Positions 6,436 through 9,423 of a stretch of DNA of 9,423 nt are shown in pieces. How positions within the stretch are numbered: position 1 is the stretch's first letter; each line of letters opens with the position of its first letter. The DNA lies in contig CAMVLN010000056.1 of assembly GCA_947168325.1 (NCBI GenBank), positions 1-9,423 on the forward strand, read 5' to 3'. Source of the stretch: an uncultured Elusimicrobia bacterium. Lineage in GTDB: Bacteria > Elusimicrobiota > Endomicrobiia > Endomicrobiales > Endomicrobiaceae. The notes beneath the pieces are model-generated. The model was not told the DNA's origin and did no database searches. It saw nothing but the letters and a program-made list of their open reading frames with translations. The position numbers were made by a program, and so were the translations under genes.

Positions 6436-7758
6436 TTAGTCTTTAAATTTTTCTTTTGATATTTCTCTAAACTTCAATATTATAGGAGTTCCCTGAAAAG
6501 AAAATTTTTCTCTTAATATATTTTCTAAATATCTTTTATATGAAAAATGTACCAATTCTAAATCATTTACCGCAATTCTAAATGTTGGTGGCTTGGTAAC
6601 TGGCTGTTCTATATCTTTTATTTTTAAAACTTTACCTTTTCTTGCATAAGGGGTTTTGTTCGTAGCATATCTTATTGTCTCTCTAAGTTCTTCTGGTGAA
6701 ACCATTTTAGAATATTCTTTATATATTGCAGGTGCCAACTTAAAAATTCTATCTACTCTTTGCCTTGTTTTAGCTGAAATAAATATTATATCAGCCCAAG
6801 TTAAAAACTTTAACTTTTCTTCTAATTGCTGCTGAAATAGTTTTATTTTATCTTCTTTTTCTTCTATTAAATCCCACTTATTTACTGCTATGATACAAGG
6901 TTTCTTTTTTTCTACTATTATACCCAAAATTTTTGCTTCCGTTTCACCTATTCCTTGCTGAGCATCTGCAACTAAAACAGCAATATCTGCATCATCAAGA
7001 GCATAGTTCGTACTAAGTGTAGATAAATATTCTAAATCATCTTTTTGTTTGTTGCCTCTATGAAGTCCTGCTGTATCTATTAATAAATAATCTGTTTCAT
7101 TATATGTGGCATGAACAGATAAGGAATCTCTAGTTGTTCCTGGAATATTGTGAACTATACATCTATTTTGTTTTGTAATAGAATTTACTAACGAAGATTT
7201 ACCAACATTTGGTTTACCGACAAATATTATTTTTAATAAATCTTTTTTATCTTCTACTGTATCAGTATTACCAATCATATCACAAATTTTTTCCAAAAGT
7301 TCTATCATATTTCTACCATGTGTAGAAGATACTGATATTACAGTTTCAAAACCTAGTTGATAAAATTCGTAAGTTTTAACTTCTTCTTTAGCGGTATCTA
7401 TTTTATTTACAACTAATATTACCGGTTTTTTACTAGCTCTTACAGATTTGGCAATTGATTGTTCATAAGGATGCATTCCTTCTTTACCATCAACTACAAA
7501 TAAAATTATATCAGAACTTTCTATTGCTAAATTTAATTGCTGACTCATAGATTCAGAAAATTCTGATACATCTCTACTCCAACCAGCAGTATCTGTAACT
7601 ATAAAATGTTTATCTTTCCATACTACCTCATAATCGTTTCTATCTCTGGTTGTTCCTGCTATATTATGAACTATAGCTTTTTTCCTACCTATGAACCTAT
7701 TAAATAATGTTGATTTACCTACATTTGGTCTACCAACAATTGCAACTTTTTTATACAT
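6436..7758 (-). CDS. der: Ribosome-assembly GTPase Der (EngA)
   Basis: Der is an essential tandem-GTPase needed for 50S ribosomal subunit maturation. The 440-aa protein has two complete G domains. The first has GRPNVGKST (9-17), DTAG (56-59) and NKID (118-121). The second has GKPNVGKSS (181-189), DTAGL (228-232), NKWD (293-296) and SAK (328-330). A KH-like C-terminal domain follows, with PPTFRIAVND (390-399), HFSYKRYLENILREKF (404-419) and GTPIILKFRE (423-432). All the nucleotide-binding motifs are intact. The ATG at 7758 has a GGAGA Shine-Dalgarno at suitable spacing. It is the first gene of the minus-strand operon and a promoter candidate lies about 110 nt upstream. Confidence 0.98.
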   Translation of the reverse strand: MYKKVAIVGRPNVGKSTLFNRFIGRKKAIVHNIAGTTRDRNDYEVVWKDKHFIVTDTAGWSRDVSEFSESMSQQLNLAIESSDIILFVVDGKEGMHPYEQSIAKSVRASKKPVILVVNKIDTAKEEVKTYEFYQLGFETVISVSSTHGRNMIELLEKICDMIGNTDTVEDKKDLLKIIFVGKPNVGKSSLVNSITKQNRCIVHNIPGTTRDSLSVHATYNETDYLLIDTAGLHRGNKQKDDLEYLSTLSTNYALDDADIAVLVADAQQGIGETEAKILGIIVEKKKPCIIAVNKWDLIEEKEDKIKLFQQQLEEKLKFLTWADIIFISAKTRQRVDRIFKLAPAIYKEYSKMVSPEELRETIRYATNKTPYARKGKVLKIKDIEQPVTKPPTFRIAVNDLELVHFSYKRYLENILREKFSFQGTPIILKFREISKEKFKD

Positions 7759-7857
7759 CTATTCTCCGATAATTTAGTTGGGGATAACATTAAACAAATA
7801 TTAGCACAGACTTCTGTTTTTTTTATTAGTATAAACAATTTTACACAATAATTTATT

Positions 7858-7867
7858 ATCAGCTGAT
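7858..7867. promoter_or_regulatory. Perfect 10-bp palindrome ATCAGCTGAT at the der promoter
   Basis: ATCAGCTGAT is a perfect self-complementary decamer. It overlaps the end of the proposed -10 box and the expected transcription start of the der operon, the position where a repressor operator would act. It contains one of the few GC-bearing words in this gap. A chance origin is possible. Confidence 0.35.
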
Positions 7868-7894
7868 TTTATAATATTTATGAGCTTTTATCAA
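7866..7894 (-). promoter_or_regulatory. Candidate promoter of the der-plsY-gpsA-hup-merR operon
   Basis: On the minus strand TTGATA (7894-7889), a 17-nt spacer and TAAAAT (7871-7866) match the sigma70 consensus at five of six positions each with optimal spacing. It would give a leader of about 100 nt ahead of der. Transcription reading through from tRNA-Gln could also feed the operon. Confidence 0.5.
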
Positions 7895-7938
7895 TGAAGG
7901 AAGGTAGGTTTTTCTTTAATTTTTGTATCACCAAAAAA

Positions 7939-8011
7939 CTGCCCGACCTGGGCTCGAACCAGGACTATTCTGTTCCAGAGACAGATGTGTTACCAATTAC
8001 ACCATCGGGCA
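7939..8011 (-). tRNA. tRNA-Gln, anticodon CTG
   Basis: The 73-nt minus-strand sequence folds as a full cloverleaf. The acceptor stem is TGCCCGA/TCGGGCA, followed by T8 G9. The D stem is GTGT/ACAC, the anticodon stem TCTGT/ACAGA with loop CTCTGGA, and the T stem CCTGG/CCAGG with loop TTCGAGC. The anticodon CTG reads the glutamine codon CAG. The U1-A72 first pair and G73 discriminator are known identity features of bacterial tRNA-Gln. The 3' CCA is not encoded. A run of six T residues follows immediately. The gene sits 180 nt upstream of der in the same orientation. Confidence 0.97.
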
Positions 8012-8041
8012 TTTCAAATAATATTGAAATTCTACAAAAAC

Positions 8042-8075
8042 TTTATATATTTATCAATGTTGTTGTTAAAGTCAA
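8042..8075 (-). promoter_or_regulatory. Candidate promoter for tRNA-Gln
   Basis: On the minus strand TTGACT (8075-8070) is followed directly by TTAACA (8069-8064), so two overlapping -35 choices exist. TTAACA with a 16-nt spacer leads to TATAAA (8047-8042). TTGACT with a 16-nt spacer leads to TAAATA (8053-8048). Either would start transcription 20-30 nt before the mature tRNA 5' end, a normal distance. Confidence 0.45.
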
Positions 8076-8110
8076 AAAAGATATGATTGTTTTTTATAAA
8101 ATAAAAAAGA

Positions 8111-8490
8111 ATGAAGAAAGGAAATAAAAAAGATAAAGAAACAAAAGATAGCATTAACACAGAGAAATATTATAAAAAGAGGAAAAATTAAAGACAAAAT
8201 GGAAAAAACACAAGGAAATGGAAGAAATTTTTTATATAAAATAAAGAACATTACGAAGATGTAAAAAAATATATAGTGAATTATGGTTAATAGGTTTAGA
8301 GCCACAAAGTATAAAAACAAATAGATAGTTACAACAAGAATAGTAACGGATAGTATATTAAGACTAATAGAACAAACAAGAAAAAAATTTATTTTATGAT
8401 AAAGAGAAAATAAAAGAAGTATTATTACTAAAAGGATATGATTTAAAATTAAGTGTAATAGAACATGGATTAAACATATTTATAAAAAAT
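8111..8490 (+). pseudogene. Multiply frameshifted coding remnant, family unknown
   Basis: No intact frame exists here, but the plus strand is purine-rich and reads like lysine-rich protein when frames are changed. From an ATG at 8111 one frame gives KKGNKKDKETKDSINTEKYY. Another then gives EEKLKTKWKKHKEMEEIFY (8179-8235). The first returns with EHYEDVKKYIVNYG (8246-8287), followed by LWLIGLEPQSIKTNR in the second, RIVTDSILRLIEQTRKKF in the third, and YDKEKIKEVLLLKGYDLKLS running on to IEHGLNIF back in the second. The pieces follow one another with little gap, as expected of a gene broken by several indels. I do not recognise the family. Chance coding appearance in skewed DNA is the alternative. 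Confidence 0.45.
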
Positions 8491-8561
8491 TTTATTATTA
8501 TATTTTTAAAATATTTATTGGTAAAAATTATCAATCTTTTAAATAACTAAATTTGTTTTCC

Positions 8562-8590
8562 TTAACAGATTATAAAAATTTAACTATAAT
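8562..8590 (+). promoter_or_regulatory. Near-consensus sigma70-type promoter
   Basis: TTAACA (8562-8567), a 17-nt spacer and a perfect TATAAT (8585-8590) form the best promoter match in the window. Transcription would start near 8597, about 35 nt before the ATG of the membrane-protein gene at 8633. Confidence 0.7.
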
Positions 8591-8632
8591 ATGTTTGCTA
8601 GGTATTTTACATAATTCATGGTAGGAAAATAA

Positions 8633-9423
8633 ATGAACTTACTTTTGGAAAACAAGAAAAATTATTTTATTGTGATGATAACAGAACTTATAATGTTATC
8701 TTGTATTTATTGGTTCTTTTTCACTTTTTGTTTTTCATCATTTTTGGTATATTTATTAGCAACAAGTTTTTATATTACAGAATACCGATTTTGGTTAAAA
8801 ATATTTAAAGAAAAAAAACATTTTGTTTTTGATAATACTGAACATTTTTTATTATTTAACATTATTGTATTATCTATAATTCTTGCAATAAATTCATTAT
8901 TACCATCTCATAAAAATATAAGTATGTTTTTTGTTTTTATAACAATATCAATAATTTTTATTTGTTATTATATTTTTCGACTAAACAAACAAAAAAGATC
9001 TCCTATTGCAATAACTAAATTTTGTGGAATATATAAATTTATTTCTATTATGTGTTCTATGTTTCTAGTGTTTGATTTAATTGTATGGTTTTGTGATAGA
9101 ATGAACATTTTGTTATTATTGTATATGCCTATACTTTTTGGAATATTTACTTTATTGCTTTTTATTTATAACAAGGAATTTTATTTTAATTCAATACTTC
9201 CTGTAATATTGTTTTTAAGTGTTTATCTTTTGTCTTCTACTTTACTTGTTTTAAATTCTATTATAACCAACTTCTTTACATTTATGATAATAGTTCACTT
9301 TATTATTTTTAGTTCTATTTTCAATTGTTTTATGGCAAATTCTACACTAACGAAAAACGATGAAATTTTGTATAGAAAAAATATAATGTCATTAATTTTT
9401 GCAAATATTGTTTTGATATTTAT
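8633..9423 (+). CDS. Polytopic membrane protein of unknown function (3' end outside window)
   Basis: An uninterrupted frame of 263 codons runs from the ATG at 8633 to the right edge with no stop, so the gene is incomplete here. An in-frame TAA sits directly before the ATG and AGGA lies 6 nt upstream, fixing the start well. The protein is almost entirely hydrophobic, with about eight predicted membrane segments near residues 15-48 (perhaps two), 72-90, 96-115, 136-153, 159-179, 187-210, 213-234 and from 252 on. Charged residues cluster in short loops such as EYRFWLKIFKEKK (50-62) and RLNKQKRS (116-123). I recognise no family motif. It could be a transporter, the membrane part of a larger sensor or transferase whose catalytic domain lies beyond the window, or a lineage-specific protein. 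A strong promoter just upstream indicates a live gene. Confidence 0.8.
   Translation, partial: MNLLLENKKNYFIVMITELIMLSCIYWFFFTFCFSSFLVYLLATSFYITEYRFWLKIFKEKKHFVFDNTEHFLLFNIIVLSIILAINSLLPSHKNISMFFVFITISIIFICYYIFRLNKQKRSPIAITKFCGIYKFISIMCSMFLVFDLIVWFCDRMNILLLLYMPILFGIFTLLLFIYNKEFYFNSILPVILFLSVYLLSSTLLVLNSIITNFFTFMIIVHFIIFSSIFNCFMANSTLTKNDEILYRKNIMSLIFANIVLIF

Noticed and set aside
7894..8127. Plus-strand open frame of 77 codons
   Set aside because: It runs antisense through the whole tRNA-Gln gene, has no family resemblance, and shows no coding composition across the tRNA.
8111..8191. Possible 26-codon small gene starting with MKKGNKKDKE
   Set aside because: It has no Shine-Dalgarno, and its neighbouring frames continue the same lysine-rich style, so it fits better as the first piece of the broken gene.
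8072..8320. Minus-strand hydrophobic frame of 82 codons
   Set aside because: Its hydrophobicity simply mirrors the purine-rich plus strand (A-rich codons become T-rich on the reverse). It has no Shine-Dalgarno support and overlaps the tRNA-Gln promoter region.
8490..8560. Rho-independent terminator in the A/T runs
   Set aside because: Only weak A/T pairing is possible and there is no defined GC stem before a T run.
7939..8632. Genomic island integrated at tRNA-Gln
   Set aside because: The remnant lies on the 5' side of the tRNA, no integrase is visible, and I found no repeated copy of the tRNA 3' end in the window.

Overview
The window is a chromosomal stretch from a very AT-rich bacterium (about three quarters A+T by eye). 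It has few genes per kilobase for a bacterium and at least two stretches that read like decayed coding sequence. The genes form two core housekeeping blocks, both on the minus strand. A complete MEP-pathway enzyme (Dxr), the conserved der-plsY-gpsA-hup-merR order and the pseudogene-like gaps best fit a host-associated, reducing lineage such as Elusimicrobiota (Endomicrobium-like gut or protist symbionts). This placement is inference from gene content and style; no 16S or other decisive marker lies in the window.

Layout, left to right. (1) 15-734, plus: membrane-anchored TPR protein. (2) 735-1069: no intact gene. The minus strand carries a broken reading frame, and an exact 11-bp tandem duplication accounts for one of its frameshifts. 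(3) 1070-3729, minus: dxr followed 17 nt later by a secreted DUF4015-type putative glycoside hydrolase. (4) 3730-4051: AT-rich gap with inverted repeats and a possible promoter for the dxr unit. (5) 4052-7758, minus: a tight operon in transcription order der, plsY, gpsA, hup/ihf-like, merR-like, tRNA-Pro(CGG). Gene gaps are 18, 12, 13, -8 and 10 nt. A good promoter candidate overlapping a perfect 10-bp palindrome lies about 110 nt upstream of der. (6) 7939-8011, minus: tRNA-Gln(CTG). (7) 8012-8632: purine-rich, multiply frameshifted coding-like remnant on the plus strand. (8) 8562 to the right edge, plus: a near-consensus sigma70-type promoter driving an open reading frame for an unrecognised polytopic membrane protein that runs off the window.

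How the genes work together: Der matures the 50S ribosomal subunit. GpsA makes sn-glycerol 3-phosphate and PlsY acylates it, the first two steps of phospholipid synthesis. The HU/IHF-type protein bends DNA and the MerR-type regulator is translationally coupled to it. Dxr makes the MEP precursor of isoprenoids, and its partner is probably an envelope or exported carbohydrate-active protein. The ribosome, membrane and nucleoid functions of the der operon are therefore probably co-expressed. I saw no CRISPR array, intact insertion sequence, or GC-rich Rho-independent terminator. The least ordinary material is the pair of decayed remnants, which share a short stretch of similarity, and the unassigned membrane protein beside the second one.
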